From: Citreicoccus inhibens
GTDB lineage: Bacteria; Myxococcota; Myxococcia; Myxococcales; Myxococcaceae
DNA length: 64,000 bases
Direction of reading: 5' to 3'
Assembly (NCBI RefSeq): GCF_019039035.1
Contig: NZ_JAHNZT010000003.1
Coordinates: forward strand, 186,001 to 250,000
The position numbers and the translations under genes are program-made. Within the stretch, counting starts at the first letter, position 1; each line of letters starts with the position of its first letter. This document shows, piece after piece, positions 53,200-61,294 of this stretch. The notes beneath the pieces are model-generated. The model was not told the origin of the DNA and did no database searches. It saw only the letters and a program-made list of their open reading frames with translations.

Positions 53200-54363
53200 T
53201 CAAGTCCCCGCGCGCCGCGCGAGGAACCGACGGGCCCACCCCTGGACCCGCTCGTCATCCAGCATCTCGCGCACGCGCCGATACGTCGCGAAGGCCATCT
53301 GCCCGCGGCGCGCCGGCGAGAGTTGCAGCGCCTCGTGGTAGACAGTCTCGTCCGGGCTCCACCGCGTCTTGGACACATCCCGGCCGGTGGACAGATTCGC
53401 GACCTGGAAGCCCTCCGCGAAGGCGTACTTGAGCGACTCGGCCACCGTGGTGGTCATCACGCTGTAGTCGCCCCAGCGCGGGTCATAGCCCGAGTAGTAG
53501 AGATAGAGGGTGGACCCCAGCACGAAGCCCACCCGCGCGGCCACCACCTCGCCGGCGATGCGCAGCTGGAACACGCGCACCCGGTCCTGCGTGGAGAGCC
53601 GGTCGCACAGCTCCTTCAAGAACCCGCTGGCCTGCACCGAGTCAAAGACGTCCCGGTGCTGCACCGTGTCCGTGGCGGTGGAGCGCGCGCGGTGCAGGCG
53701 CAGCAAGGTGTCCAGCGCGTGGGCCACCTCGTTGCGCTCGCGCGCCACGTCGAAGGTGAACGCGTGCCCGTCCCGCTTGAGCGAGTTGTAGCACTTGCGC
53801 AGGGACTCCTTGATGTTGCGCGAGCGGGTGGACTTGAAGGCCTCCCAGTTCCCCTCCAACGGCAAGGTGAACATGGGGACCTCGCGCGTGGCGGACAGCG
53901 GCGCCAGCGCGGCCAGCTCGCGCGCCGCGTCCCCGTCCATGCGCAGCCCGCTCCACATCATCCAATCCCACTCATCCGCGTGCTCGCGCAGATAGTCCGC
54001 CAGGGCGGCGTAGACCTCGCGCTCGTGAGCGGGGTCGCGCACGATTCCCCGCAGCTCGGTGACGTTGGGGTCCGCGCCGAAGAACTGGAGCACCCGGGCA
54101 CGCAGGGGGCCCATGCCGGGGCGCTCGGTGCGCATGAGCGGCGCCACCGCCACCAGCGCGCCCGAGGCGTCGCGCAGCGCGAGGACGAAGAGGCCGTCGC
54201 GCACGCTCACGCGGCGCTCGCGGAAGTGGGCCCACCAGGTGGCGTTCCACTCCCAGGTGGTGAAGGGGACTCCGCCCCCATGGGCTTGCGCCAGCCGCTG
54301 CCAGTCCGAGCGCAGCGCATGCAGCCCTTCCACCGTCTCCACCTTGTCCACACGCAATTGCAT
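53200..54363 (-). CDS. CelD/BcsL-type GNAT acetyltransferase
   Basis: A 387-aa protein with a duplicated GNAT-like fold. MQLRVDKVETVEGLHALRSDWQRLA begins it, followed by GGVPFTTWEWNATWWAHF. The FKSTRSRNIKESLRKCYNSLKRDG block and the DRVRVFQLRIAGEVVAARVGFVLGSTLYLYYSGYDPRWGDYSVM block match the acetyltransferase_6/CelD family. These transfer acyl groups in exopolysaccharide or cell-surface synthesis. I use the ATG at 54363; an ATG at 54423 adds 20 residues without a better ribosome site. The downstream glycosyltransferase gene starts 26 bp later on the same strand. Acceptor is unknown. Confidence 0.75.
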   Translation of the reverse strand: MQLRVDKVETVEGLHALRSDWQRLAQAHGGGVPFTTWEWNATWWAHFRERRVSVRDGLFVLALRDASGALVAVAPLMRTERPGMGPLRARVLQFFGADPNVTELRGIVRDPAHEREVYAALADYLREHADEWDWMMWSGLRMDGDAARELAALAPLSATREVPMFTLPLEGNWEAFKSTRSRNIKESLRKCYNSLKRDGHAFTFDVARERNEVAHALDTLLRLHRARSTATDTVQHRDVFDSVQASGFLKELCDRLSTQDRVRVFQLRIAGEVVAARVGFVLGSTLYLYYSGYDPRWGDYSVMTTTVAESLKYAFAEGFQVANLSTGRDVSKTRWSPDETVYHEALQLSPARRGQMAFATYRRVREMLDDERVQGWARRFLARRAGT

Positions 54364-54576
54364 CAGGGCCACCGCAGCTCCGAGTCGCGTCGTTGCGTCC
54401 GGCAAGAGCACTTCGGGATGCACGCCCCCCCAGGACCGCCGGGCAAGCTAGCGGATCACCCCCAGCGTGCCAAGACAACCCGGGGTCTTGATTACCCCGC
54501 CCTCCCCCATGAACGAGCTGACCGCTCAAAGCCCGTCCAGCCGCGAGGTGGGTATATCGTCCAGGCCACGCCCACC

Positions 54577-55467
54577 TTGAAGAACTCGACCCCCTTCCGC
54601 CTCGTCCTCGCCGCGCTGGCCCTCTTGTTGCTGGCCGCGGGTGTCGCCATTCCCTATCGCAACGTGCGGCTGGCCCGGTCGCTGATGCACCCGGCGCGCA
54701 AGGCGGTGAGCAGGCCGGCGCCGGACGCGGACCTCCCGTCGCTGGAGGACGTGACGCTGCGGACCTCGGACGGGGTGGCGCTGCGCGGCTGGTATCAAAG
54801 CGCGCGCAACCGGGCCGCCGTGGTGCTGCTGCATGGCTTTGGCGAGAACCGCGAGCAGATGCTCTTCGAGGCCCGGGCCCTGGCGCGCGCGGGCTATGGC
54901 GTGCTGCTCCTGGACTTCCGTGGGCATGGCGAGAGCGCGGACGCGCTGGTGACGTGGGGCGACCGCGAGCGCCTGGACCTGGGGGCCGCGGTGGATTTCC
55001 TCGCGAAGCGGCCGGACGTGGAGGCGACGCGGCTGGGCGTGCTGGGCTTCTCCATGGGCGGCACGGTGGCCATGCTCGGGGCCGAGGCGGATCCCCGGCT
55101 GCGCGCGGTGGCGGCCTCGGGCTCGTACCCTTCCCTCACCGCGGACGCGCACTACAGCTACGGGCGCTGGGGTCCGCTCAGCACCCAGCCCGTGCTGTGG
55201 ACCATGCGCTGGGCCGGCGTGGACGTGGACGCGGTGGACGCCGTCTCGCACCTGTGTCAGCTCGGCGGCCGGCCGCTGCTGCTCATCAACGGCGACGTGG
55301 ACCCCTACGCGCCCGCGTTCCTCCAGGACACGATTTTCCAGGCGGCGTGCGAGCCCAAGTCCTACTGGGTCGTCCCCGGCGCGAAGCACGGCGAGTACGC
55401 CGTGAAGGCGCCGGCCGAGTACGCGAAGCACCTGCGCGACTTCTTCGACGCCGCGCTGCTGCGCTGA
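54577..55467 (+). CDS. Membrane-anchored alpha/beta hydrolase
   Basis: A roughly 296-aa serine hydrolase. A hydrophobic N-terminus (LVLAALALLLLAAGVAIPY) would anchor or export it. The alpha/beta core shows the oxyanion HGFGENREQM, nucleophile elbow GFSMGGTVA (Ser), the acid in LLINGDVDPYAP and His in PGAKHGEYAV. LLLDFRGHGESADALVTWGDRERLDL is typical of the peptidase S9/BAAT-like branch. Substrate is unknown. The start is uncertain. No ATG suits the frame, and TTG at 54577 is the best candidate, without a convincing ribosome site. It converges on bpt, 4 bp apart. Confidence 0.8.
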   Translation: MKNSTPFRLVLAALALLLLAAGVAIPYRNVRLARSLMHPARKAVSRPAPDADLPSLEDVTLRTSDGVALRGWYQSARNRAAVVLLHGFGENREQMLFEARALARAGYGVLLLDFRGHGESADALVTWGDRERLDLGAAVDFLAKRPDVEATRLGVLGFSMGGTVAMLGAEADPRLRAVAASGSYPSLTADAHYSYGRWGPLSTQPVLWTMRWAGVDVDAVDAVSHLCQLGGRPLLLINGDVDPYAPAFLQDTIFQAACEPKSYWVVPGAKHGEYAVKAPAEYAKHLRDFFDAALLR

Positions 55468-55471
55468 CGGC

Positions 55472-56239
55472 TCACGACTCCGGCGCGGCCCCCTCCTCGG
55501 GCCGGGCCACGCGCCACGCGGGGCTGGCATTGAACGCGGGCCGGCTCTCCAGCAGTTCGTGCGGGCGGAACGTGGCCTTGTAGCGCAGCGACGCGCACGC
55601 CAGCACGCGGTAGCCCAGGTACACGTGAGGGATTCCGCGAGCCCGCGCCAGCTCCACCTGGAACACCACGTTCGCCTTGCCCAATGACAGGCGCGCCAGC
55701 TCGGGGTCGAAGAAGAAATAGACCGCGCTCCACGCGCGAGGCGTCTCGTCGCACAGACCCAGCCCGACGAGCCGAGGCCCCTCCGCGCCGCCGTCGTCGT
55801 ACCAGGCCACCTCGCGGGCGGACGGGTGCGGGAAGGCGAACTGCAACGAGTAGTCGCGCGCGGTGAGCGCCGACGGCTCCCACTCCCGCGAGGCCTCCCG
55901 CTCGGCGTGCCAGCGCTGGTAGAGCGCCAGCCGCTCCGCGTCCACGCGCGGCGGACCCACCTCCACCCGCAGGTGGGCGCACGCGGCCCGGGCGCGGCGC
56001 TGGCTGCGATTGGGCCGGAATGACTCCACGGGGATGCGCAGCGACACACACGCCTCACACGCGACGCACGCGGGCCGGAAGTACAGCGGCCCGAAGCGGC
56101 GCCAGCCCCGCACGAGCAGGTGCTCGTACTCCTCGGGCGTCACGTCGCGCATCACCAGGTTCTCCAGCGAGGCTTCCTGATCCGCCAGGTAGCTGCAGGG
56201 GCGGGGAGGCTCGACGTCATGTGCCAGCAGGAGGGCCAT
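55472..56239 (-). CDS. bpt: Aspartate/glutamate leucyltransferase (Bpt-type)
   Basis: A 255-aa aminoacyl-tRNA-protein transferase that moves leucine from Leu-tRNA to N-terminal Asp or Glu, marking proteins for ClpS/ClpAP degradation. PCSYLADQEASLEN holds the conserved N-terminal Cys. YEHLLVRGWRRFGPLYFRPACVACEACVSLRIPVESFRPNRSQRR is the strongly conserved core, followed by ALYQRWHAERE and the FQVELARARGIPHVYLGYRV block. Length is typical. Ate-type arginyltransferases share the fold, so exact amino acid is inferred from size and bacterial context. ATG at 56239. The sigma-54-type promoter region for a small forward ORF lies upstream. Confidence 0.88.
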   Translation of the reverse strand: MALLLAHDVEPPRPCSYLADQEASLENLVMRDVTPEEYEHLLVRGWRRFGPLYFRPACVACEACVSLRIPVESFRPNRSQRRARAACAHLRVEVGPPRVDAERLALYQRWHAEREASREWEPSALTARDYSLQFAFPHPSAREVAWYDDGGAEGPRLVGLGLCDETPRAWSAVYFFFDPELARLSLGKANVVFQVELARARGIPHVYLGYRVLACASLRYKATFRPHELLESRPAFNASPAWRVARPEEGAAPES

Positions 56240-56312
56240 GCGCAGACCTCTACCCGGCGCGACGCGCGGGCGCCATCTCGCCCGAAGCGCGTGTCCGCTC
56301 CCTTGGCTTCAA

Positions 56313-56330
56313 CTGGCACAAAGCCTGCAC
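56313..56330 (+). promoter_or_regulatory. Sigma-54 (RpoN)-type promoter
   Basis: CTGGCAC-AAAGCC-TGCAC matches the -24/-12 consensus TGGCACG-N4-TTGCA. The invariant GG (56315-56316) and GC (56327-56328) are separated by exactly 10 bases. The transcript would start near 56340, 30 bases ahead of the small ORF's ATG, whose ribosome site is GAGGG. Confidence 0.7.
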
Positions 56331-56369
56331 AGATTCACGGCAACACGCCGCACTGGCGAGGGAACGAAC

Positions 56370-56603
56370 ATGGCCCGTGACAGCATGCAGTCCTGGCAGG
56401 CACCCTCCGGCCCCAGCCGTCTCTGGGAACCCCGCGAAAACACTCGGGCGCGTGAGACCTTCCGCGCGTCCCGGCGCCCGCGCCCGGCCAATGATGCGGC
56501 CCTCGACGCGCGCTCGCTCTTCGCTGTCGCGGCGCGAATCGAGGTCGATATCAACCCGGCTGAGGCGTTTGACCCACTTGAGTTCGGGGTCGCGAGCTTC
56601 TGA
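56370..56603 (+). CDS. Small protein (77 aa) under a sigma-54-type promoter
   Basis: A 77-aa ORF that I do not recognise. The peptide is polar and basic in the first half (MARDSMQSWQAPSGPSRLW...RETFRASRRPRP) and more hydrophobic at the end (LFAVAARIEVDINPAEAFDPLEFGVASF). No signal peptide or metal motif is seen. The evidence for a gene is its position: a sigma-54-type promoter 40 bp upstream, GAGGG before the ATG and a 9-bp hairpin after the stop. Sigma-54 genes in myxobacteria are often developmental or stress-responsive, so this may be a small regulator. Coding status needs transcript or protein data. Confidence 0.6.
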   Translation: MARDSMQSWQAPSGPSRLWEPRENTRARETFRASRRPRPANDAALDARSLFAVAARIEVDINPAEAFDPLEFGVASF

Positions 56604-56635
56604 GACATGAGGCGGTGCGTGGTGGCGCGACGGCC

Positions 56636-56656
56636 GCGCGTGTCATCGACACGCGC
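56636..56656. terminator. Hairpin/palindrome after the 77-aa ORF
   Basis: GCGCGTGTC-ATC-GACACGCGC is a perfect 9-bp stem with a three-base loop, 33 bp after the small ORF. There is no T-run, so it may be a terminator, or an operator ahead of the glycosyltransferase gene at 56807. The 200 bp between genes otherwise shows only a TATAAG-like -10. Confidence 0.4.
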
Positions 56657-56806
56657 TGGCCCGCGCCAGTGACTCACCTGCCGCGGCGACCCTCGCGTGC
56701 GAGCGAACGGAGTGCGCCAGCGGCGTCGCGGTCCCGGTGAAAGCCACACATGACGCGGAGGGCCACCCGCCTTTCGGTCGTGGGGCCCGGCCGCTATAAG
56801 GCTGAC

Positions 56807-57649
56807 ATGTCCCAGATTGATGTCTCGGTGGTGATGCCCACGCACCGCCGCGAGAAGGAAGTGGTCGAGGCCATCCGGTCAGCGCTGCGCCAGGAGGGCG
56901 TGCGCGTCGAGGTCATCGTTCTGGACGACACCGCCGAGGGCACGGCGCGCGAGGCCGTGGAAGCCCTGGGCGATGCGCGCGTGCGCTACCTCAAGCAAGA
57001 GGTCCCCTCGCGCGGCAAGCCGGCCCTGGTGCGCAACCACGGGGCCACGCTGGCGCAGGGCCGCTACCTGCACTTCCTCGATGACGACGACATGCTGGCG
57101 GACGGCGCGCTGCACGCGATGGTGGGCGCGCTGGATGCGCGGCCGGACGCGGGCGTGGCGGTGGGGTGGGTGGTGCCCTTCAGCGAGGACGCCGACTGGC
57201 TCCAGGACAAGCGCACCTATTTCGAGTGGGCCGCGAAGGTCGGGGCCAGCACGCCCAACAGCGCGTGGACGGTGGCGCACATCCTGTTCCGCGGGACGCT
57301 GATGGTGAACTCGGCGTGCATGGTGCGCCGCGAGCACTTCGCGAAGCTGGGCGGGTTCGATCCGAACATCCCCGTCTACGAGGACGTGGACTTCTACCTG
57401 CGCGGCATCCGTCACCACGGCCACGTGTACGTGAACCGCCCCATCCTGCACTACCGCGTGGGCAAGCCCTCGCTCATGCACAACCTGGGCAAGGACGGCA
57501 CGCTGGTGATGGAGTCCAACGCCATCATCCACTCCAAGTACCGGCGCGCCCACGGCGAGCTGGAGTACCGCGCGTTGCAGCTCGTCCTGCGCGCCCTGCC
57601 CTTCGACGTGGCCCGCCGCCTGCCGCTGCGGCTGCCGCGCGCCTCGTGA
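56807..57649 (+). CDS. Family 2 glycosyltransferase
   Basis: A 280-aa GT-A fold enzyme. DVSVVMPTHRREKEVVEAIRSAL starts the fold. VIVLDDTAEGTAREAVEAL and the metal-binding FLDDDDMLADGALHAMV (DxD) follow. ACMVRREHFAKLGGFDPNIPVYEDVDFYLRGIRHHG is the acceptor/GT2 signature region, including the catalytic ED. No membrane helix is present, so it probably works on the cytoplasmic face. TATAAG, a good -10, lies about 20 bp before the ATG. The PLP decarboxylase gene starts 16 bp after its stop on the same strand, so they are one operon. Sugar donor and acceptor are unknown. Confidence 0.92.
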   Translation: MSQIDVSVVMPTHRREKEVVEAIRSALRQEGVRVEVIVLDDTAEGTAREAVEALGDARVRYLKQEVPSRGKPALVRNHGATLAQGRYLHFLDDDDMLADGALHAMVGALDARPDAGVAVGWVVPFSEDADWLQDKRTYFEWAAKVGASTPNSAWTVAHILFRGTLMVNSACMVRREHFAKLGGFDPNIPVYEDVDFYLRGIRHHGHVYVNRPILHYRVGKPSLMHNLGKDGTLVMESNAIIHSKYRRAHGELEYRALQLVLRALPFDVARRLPLRLPRAS

Positions 57650-57665
57650 GAAAGAGGACGTCCGC

Positions 57666-59117
57666 GTGAGCCTGCGCCATCGACTCGTCGGGGCCGCCCG
57701 TCAGCGGCTGAAGGAAACGCTTCGTCCCGTGGTGCGCCGGGCCCTCGCGCCCTCGCGCTCGTCGCTGCCCGCCTCGCTGTGGGGGCTGGAGTTCGTCCCC
57801 GGTCGGGGCCTGTGCCTGGAAGGGGTGTCGCTCGCGGAGCTGACCCAGCGCTGGGGCTCCCCGCTGCACGTGGTGCATCTGGCCGCGCTGCGCCGCAACG
57901 TGGAGCGCTTCCTCGCGGTGCCGCCGGGTCGCGCCGGGGGCTGCGAGGTCTATTACTCATACAAGACCAACCCCGTGCCCGGCGTGCTGTCCTTCATGCA
58001 CGAGCGCGGCGTGGGCGCCGAGGTCATCTCCGCCTACGAGATGTGGCTCGCGCTCCAGTTGGGCGTGCCACCCGAGCGCATCGTCTACAACGGCCCGGTC
58101 AAATCGGACGCCTCCATCCGCGAGGCCATCGAGCGAGGCATTGGCCTGCTCGCCGCCAACCACGCGGAGGAGCTGGACGTCTTCGCGCGCCACGCCGCCG
58201 AGCTGAAGCGGCGTCCTCGCGTGGCGGTGCGCGTCTCCACGGGCCACGGTTGGACGGCGCAGTTCGGCACGCCCATCGCGGGCGGCGCGGCGCTGGCGGC
58301 GTTCCGCAAGGCGCGCGAGCTGGGCACGCTGGACGTGGTGGGCCTGCACGCGCACCGGGGCGCCACGATTCGCACCGAGGCCGAGCTGGAGGGCTTCGTC
58401 GCCGCGGTGCTCGACTTCACGGACACGCTGCACCGCGAGCTGGGGTTGAACCTGGAGGTGCTCGACCTGGGTGGCAGCCTGTGCACGCCCACGGTGGAGC
58501 ACGTGGAGCCGCGCGCCTGGCGCTTGAACCAGACGTTCCAGCGCGACCTGCCCGCGCCGGATGCGGCCGCCGCGCTCTCCATCGAGCGCTATGTGGCGCG
58601 CGTGGTGGAGCAGGTGGAGTCGCACTTCGAGCGCCGAGGCCGCGCCCGTCCGCGCATCTTCCTGGAGCCGGGCCGCGCGATGACGGGCGACACCCAGTTG
58701 CTGCTGGGCCGCGTGCACACGCTCAAGGCCGGCCCGGAGCGCACCTGGGCGGTGATGGACATGGGCATCAACCATGCCGAGTGCGTGCGCAACGAGTACC
58801 ACCAGCTGCTCCACGTGGACCGCCCCGAGGCGCAGCTGGCGGCGCGGCCGTACACGGTGGTGGGTCCCATCTGCACCCCGGGCGACACGCTCTACAACGC
58901 CGTGCGCCTGCCCGAGCTGCGTGGGGGGGACACGCTGGCCATCATGGACGCGGGCGCGTACTGCGTGCCCTTCGCCACGTCCTTCTCCTTCCCGCAGCCG
59001 GCCATCATCGCGCTGGACAACGGCGAGGAGCGACTGCTGCGCCGCGCGGAGACCTTCGAGGACCAGGTCGCCTTCGACGCGACGCAGCCGCCCACCGCGT
59101 TTCGCGCCGCATCCTGA
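57666..59117 (+). CDS. Fold-III PLP decarboxylase (diaminopimelate-decarboxylase-like)
   Basis: A 483-aa alanine-racemase-fold enzyme. The PLP lysine is Lys100 in VYYSYKTNPVPGVL. LHAHRGATIRTEAELEGF, EVLDLGGSLCTPTVE and IFLEPGRAMTGDTQLLLG bind PLP phosphate and substrate. The partner-subunit cysteine motif is GPICTPGDTLYN, and DAGAYCVPFATSFSFPQP closes the active site. It is longer than LysA (about 420), with a basic 35-residue N-terminus and sequence changes, so the substrate may be another diamino acid. GTG at 57666. It sits in an operon with GT2 and a membrane protein, not with lysine genes, suggesting a specialised product rather than lysine. Confidence 0.85.
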   Translation: MSLRHRLVGAARQRLKETLRPVVRRALAPSRSSLPASLWGLEFVPGRGLCLEGVSLAELTQRWGSPLHVVHLAALRRNVERFLAVPPGRAGGCEVYYSYKTNPVPGVLSFMHERGVGAEVISAYEMWLALQLGVPPERIVYNGPVKSDASIREAIERGIGLLAANHAEELDVFARHAAELKRRPRVAVRVSTGHGWTAQFGTPIAGGAALAAFRKARELGTLDVVGLHAHRGATIRTEAELEGFVAAVLDFTDTLHRELGLNLEVLDLGGSLCTPTVEHVEPRAWRLNQTFQRDLPAPDAAAALSIERYVARVVEQVESHFERRGRARPRIFLEPGRAMTGDTQLLLGRVHTLKAGPERTWAVMDMGINHAECVRNEYHQLLHVDRPEAQLAARPYTVVGPICTPGDTLYNAVRLPELRGGDTLAIMDAGAYCVPFATSFSFPQPAIIALDNGEERLLRRAETFEDQVAFDATQPPTAFRAAS

Positions 59118-59195
59118 AGCCGAGTCGGCGCTTTTCGCGCCCACTCCTGACGCTTAGTTCGAAGCGACATGCGATGCGGTGGCAATCGATGGTGG

Positions 59196-59675
59196 ATGGA
59201 GCCGGAGAAGCTGACCGTCCAACGTGAGCAGGGCCCCCGGGAGCTCGCCGAGGGCCTGGGCCTGCTCGTGCTCGGCGTGGCGCTGCTCGTGGTCGTGTAT
59301 GGCTTCGGGTGGCGAGAGCTCCTGGGGCTGGAGTTCTGGCTCCTCGTGCTGCTCGGGCCCCTGGGAGGCGTGCACCGGGTGCTGTCTCGGCGGCGCCTGG
59401 TGTTGGACCGGGGGTCGCGGCGGGTGACGCGCGACGTGGGCCTGGGCGTGCCCTTCGTGCGCCACGCGTTCTCGCTGCACCGCTACGAGCAGGTGGAGCT
59501 GCGCGCGCGAGGAAGCGGACGTGCGGGCGGGCTGTTCGCGCTCAAGCCCTACTCCGTCCACCTGCACGGCCCCGGAGGAAGCCTCGCGCTCGCGGGCAGC
59601 CGCGACCGCGACGAGGCCCTGCTGCTGGCCCGAGCCGTGTCGCAGCACCTGGACCTGACGCTGCGACAGGACTGA
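59196..59675 (+). CDS. Hypothetical membrane protein
   Basis: A 159-aa protein with two hydrophobic helices near the N-terminus (LAEGLGLLVLGVALLVVVYGFGW and LEFWLLVLLGPLGGVHRVL). A soluble domain of alternating strands follows (RRLVLDRGSRRVTRDVGLGVPFVRHAFSLHRYEQVELRARGSG, YSVHLHGPGGSLALAGSRDRDEALLLARAVSQHL). This resembles PH-like/YdbT-type membrane-attached domains, but weakly. The ATG at 59196 is preferred over ATG 59169. It is 78 bp after the decarboxylase gene and converges on the ATP-grasp gene. Function is unknown. Confidence 0.6.
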   Translation: MEPEKLTVQREQGPRELAEGLGLLVLGVALLVVVYGFGWRELLGLEFWLLVLLGPLGGVHRVLSRRRLVLDRGSRRVTRDVGLGVPFVRHAFSLHRYEQVELRARGSGRAGGLFALKPYSVHLHGPGGSLALAGSRDRDEALLLARAVSQHLDLTLRQD

Positions 59676-59684
59676 GCCCAGGGC

Positions 59685-61172
59685 TCAGCGGTTGAGCACC
59701 ATCATCCGCAGGAAGGCGCGCGGGTGGCGCGCGGAGCCGTAGACAATCTGCGCCAGCTCCACGGCGGCGGGCATGAGGTCATCCGGGTCGATGAGCGGAT
59801 CCACCGCCTGGGCGCGGTGGTCCTCGAACCAGCGCCGCCACTGCCGGGCCTCGTCCGCCGGCAGCGCGCCGGACAAGCGCTGGAGACTCAACAGCATCTC
59901 CAATGCAATGCGGTTGCAGAACACCTCACCGCTCGCGTCCTGCCCCGTCGCGCGGGCCGCCTCGACCGCGCGGCGCAAGGACACGCGGTCCCCCAGCGCC
60001 GAGTGGTAGGCGAGCATCGGCAGCGGCAGGCCGCGGGCGATGTCGAAGCCCATCTGCCCGTAGTAGCGCGGGTTGAAGTCGATGAGCAGGAAGTCATCCT
60101 TCGTCTGGATGAACTCCACCTCGAAGACGCCGTGATAGCCCACGCGCTTGCACAACCGCGCGAGCCCCTCGGCCAGCTCGGGCTTCACCTCGGCGGACTC
60201 GAAGCACACGCCCACGCCCAGCCGGCGCGGGCGCTGGAGCACCTTCATGGCGCCGCGCAGCTCGAACAGGTCGCCGGATTCATCCACGAAGCCCGACAGG
60301 CTGTAGATGCCCTCGGCGGCCTCGGGGTGGAACTCCTGCACCATGGGCCGCACCACGGCAGAATCGAAGTTCACCAGCATGGGCGCGTAGGTGTCGCGCG
60401 CGAACTCCTGGTACTCGCGCTCCAGCGCCTCGGGCGTGGCGACGGGCTGGCCCTTGCGGTGCGTGGCGTGGAGGATCTGCGTGGTGGGCTTGAGGAGCAC
60501 CGGGAAGCGCGCGTGGCGGCGCACGTGCTCCAGGTCCGCGGTGGACTCGGGGAACCAGGTGCGCGGCAGGTGGAGGCCCACCGCGGTCCCCTCTTCGTAG
60601 AGGCGCCGCTTGTTGAGCAGGCCGTACACCGCATCCACGCCCGGGTCGTAGAGGTGGAAGAGCCCCTCCAACTTCTCGCGATGCGCGGAGATGAGCCAGG
60701 CCAGCTCGTCACTCGTGGGATAGAGCACGTGCTTGACGGGCTCGCGGCGGCCGAAGTCGATGAGCCACGCGAGGAAGGCCTCGGGGTCTGACTCACGCGG
60801 GCACTGGACGCGCCGGCCCACGAAGCGAGACCAGCTCGCGGGGCCCAGGCGGCCGGGATCCGCCACCGTCACGTCCACGCCGTGGCGCCCGAAGCAGCGC
60901 GCCGCCGCGAGCGTGCCGTAGAAGCCGGCGGAGAACAGCAGCACGGGAGGCTTCCCGTGAATGCGCGCCACCGCCACGGATTCGGTCGTCGCCTCGTCGT
61001 CGCGCGAGAGTTCGAGCGAGGCCGCGTCTCGCTCCTCGCGGCGCGGGCGCAGCGGCGACCTGCGGTGGGGGCGATGGTGACGAACCGCACCGGGATCTAC
61101 GACCGGGGCGCTCGCAACCGCGGTGCTCGCCATCAGGCTGGCGGTGAGAAGCGTCAGCAGGTGCCGTTTCAT
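59685..61172 (-). CDS. ATP-grasp enzyme with apparent signal-like N-terminus
   Basis: A 495-aa ATP-grasp ligase. VLLFSAGFYGTLAAARCFGRHGVDVTVADP is the N-terminal lobe. The ATP-binding lid and lobe contain FPVLLKPTTQILHATHRKGQPV and VVRPMVQEFHPEA. The Mg2+ site is KDDFLLIDFNPRYYGQMGFD. Family members couple a carboxylate to an amine or thiol through an acyl phosphate. The first 25 residues (RHLLTLLTASLMASTAVASAP) look like a Sec signal, which is odd for an ATP-using enzyme. The following 45 residues are His/Arg/Pro-rich. An internal GTG start near residue 67 (VAVARIHGK) would remove both. The ribosome site at 61172 is poor. Confidence 0.75.
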   Translation of the reverse strand: MKRHLLTLLTASLMASTAVASAPVVDPGAVRHHRPHRRSPLRPRREERDAASLELSRDDEATTESVAVARIHGKPPVLLFSAGFYGTLAAARCFGRHGVDVTVADPGRLGPASWSRFVGRRVQCPRESDPEAFLAWLIDFGRREPVKHVLYPTSDELAWLISAHREKLEGLFHLYDPGVDAVYGLLNKRRLYEEGTAVGLHLPRTWFPESTADLEHVRRHARFPVLLKPTTQILHATHRKGQPVATPEALEREYQEFARDTYAPMLVNFDSAVVRPMVQEFHPEAAEGIYSLSGFVDESGDLFELRGAMKVLQRPRRLGVGVCFESAEVKPELAEGLARLCKRVGYHGVFEVEFIQTKDDFLLIDFNPRYYGQMGFDIARGLPLPMLAYHSALGDRVSLRRAVEAARATGQDASGEVFCNRIALEMLLSLQRLSGALPADEARQWRRWFEDHRAQAVDPLIDPDDLMPAAVELAQIVYGSARHPRAFLRMMVLNR

Positions 61173-61294
61173 GGAGGCCGTCGTGAGGGGAAGTCTTCGA
61201 AGGATAGCGTTTCGCCCTTCCCTCTAGGAATGGCCGCCGGTCGGAAAAAGCCAGTCACATGCGACGCCTGCCCCGCGGGGTGGGATGTCTCGAA

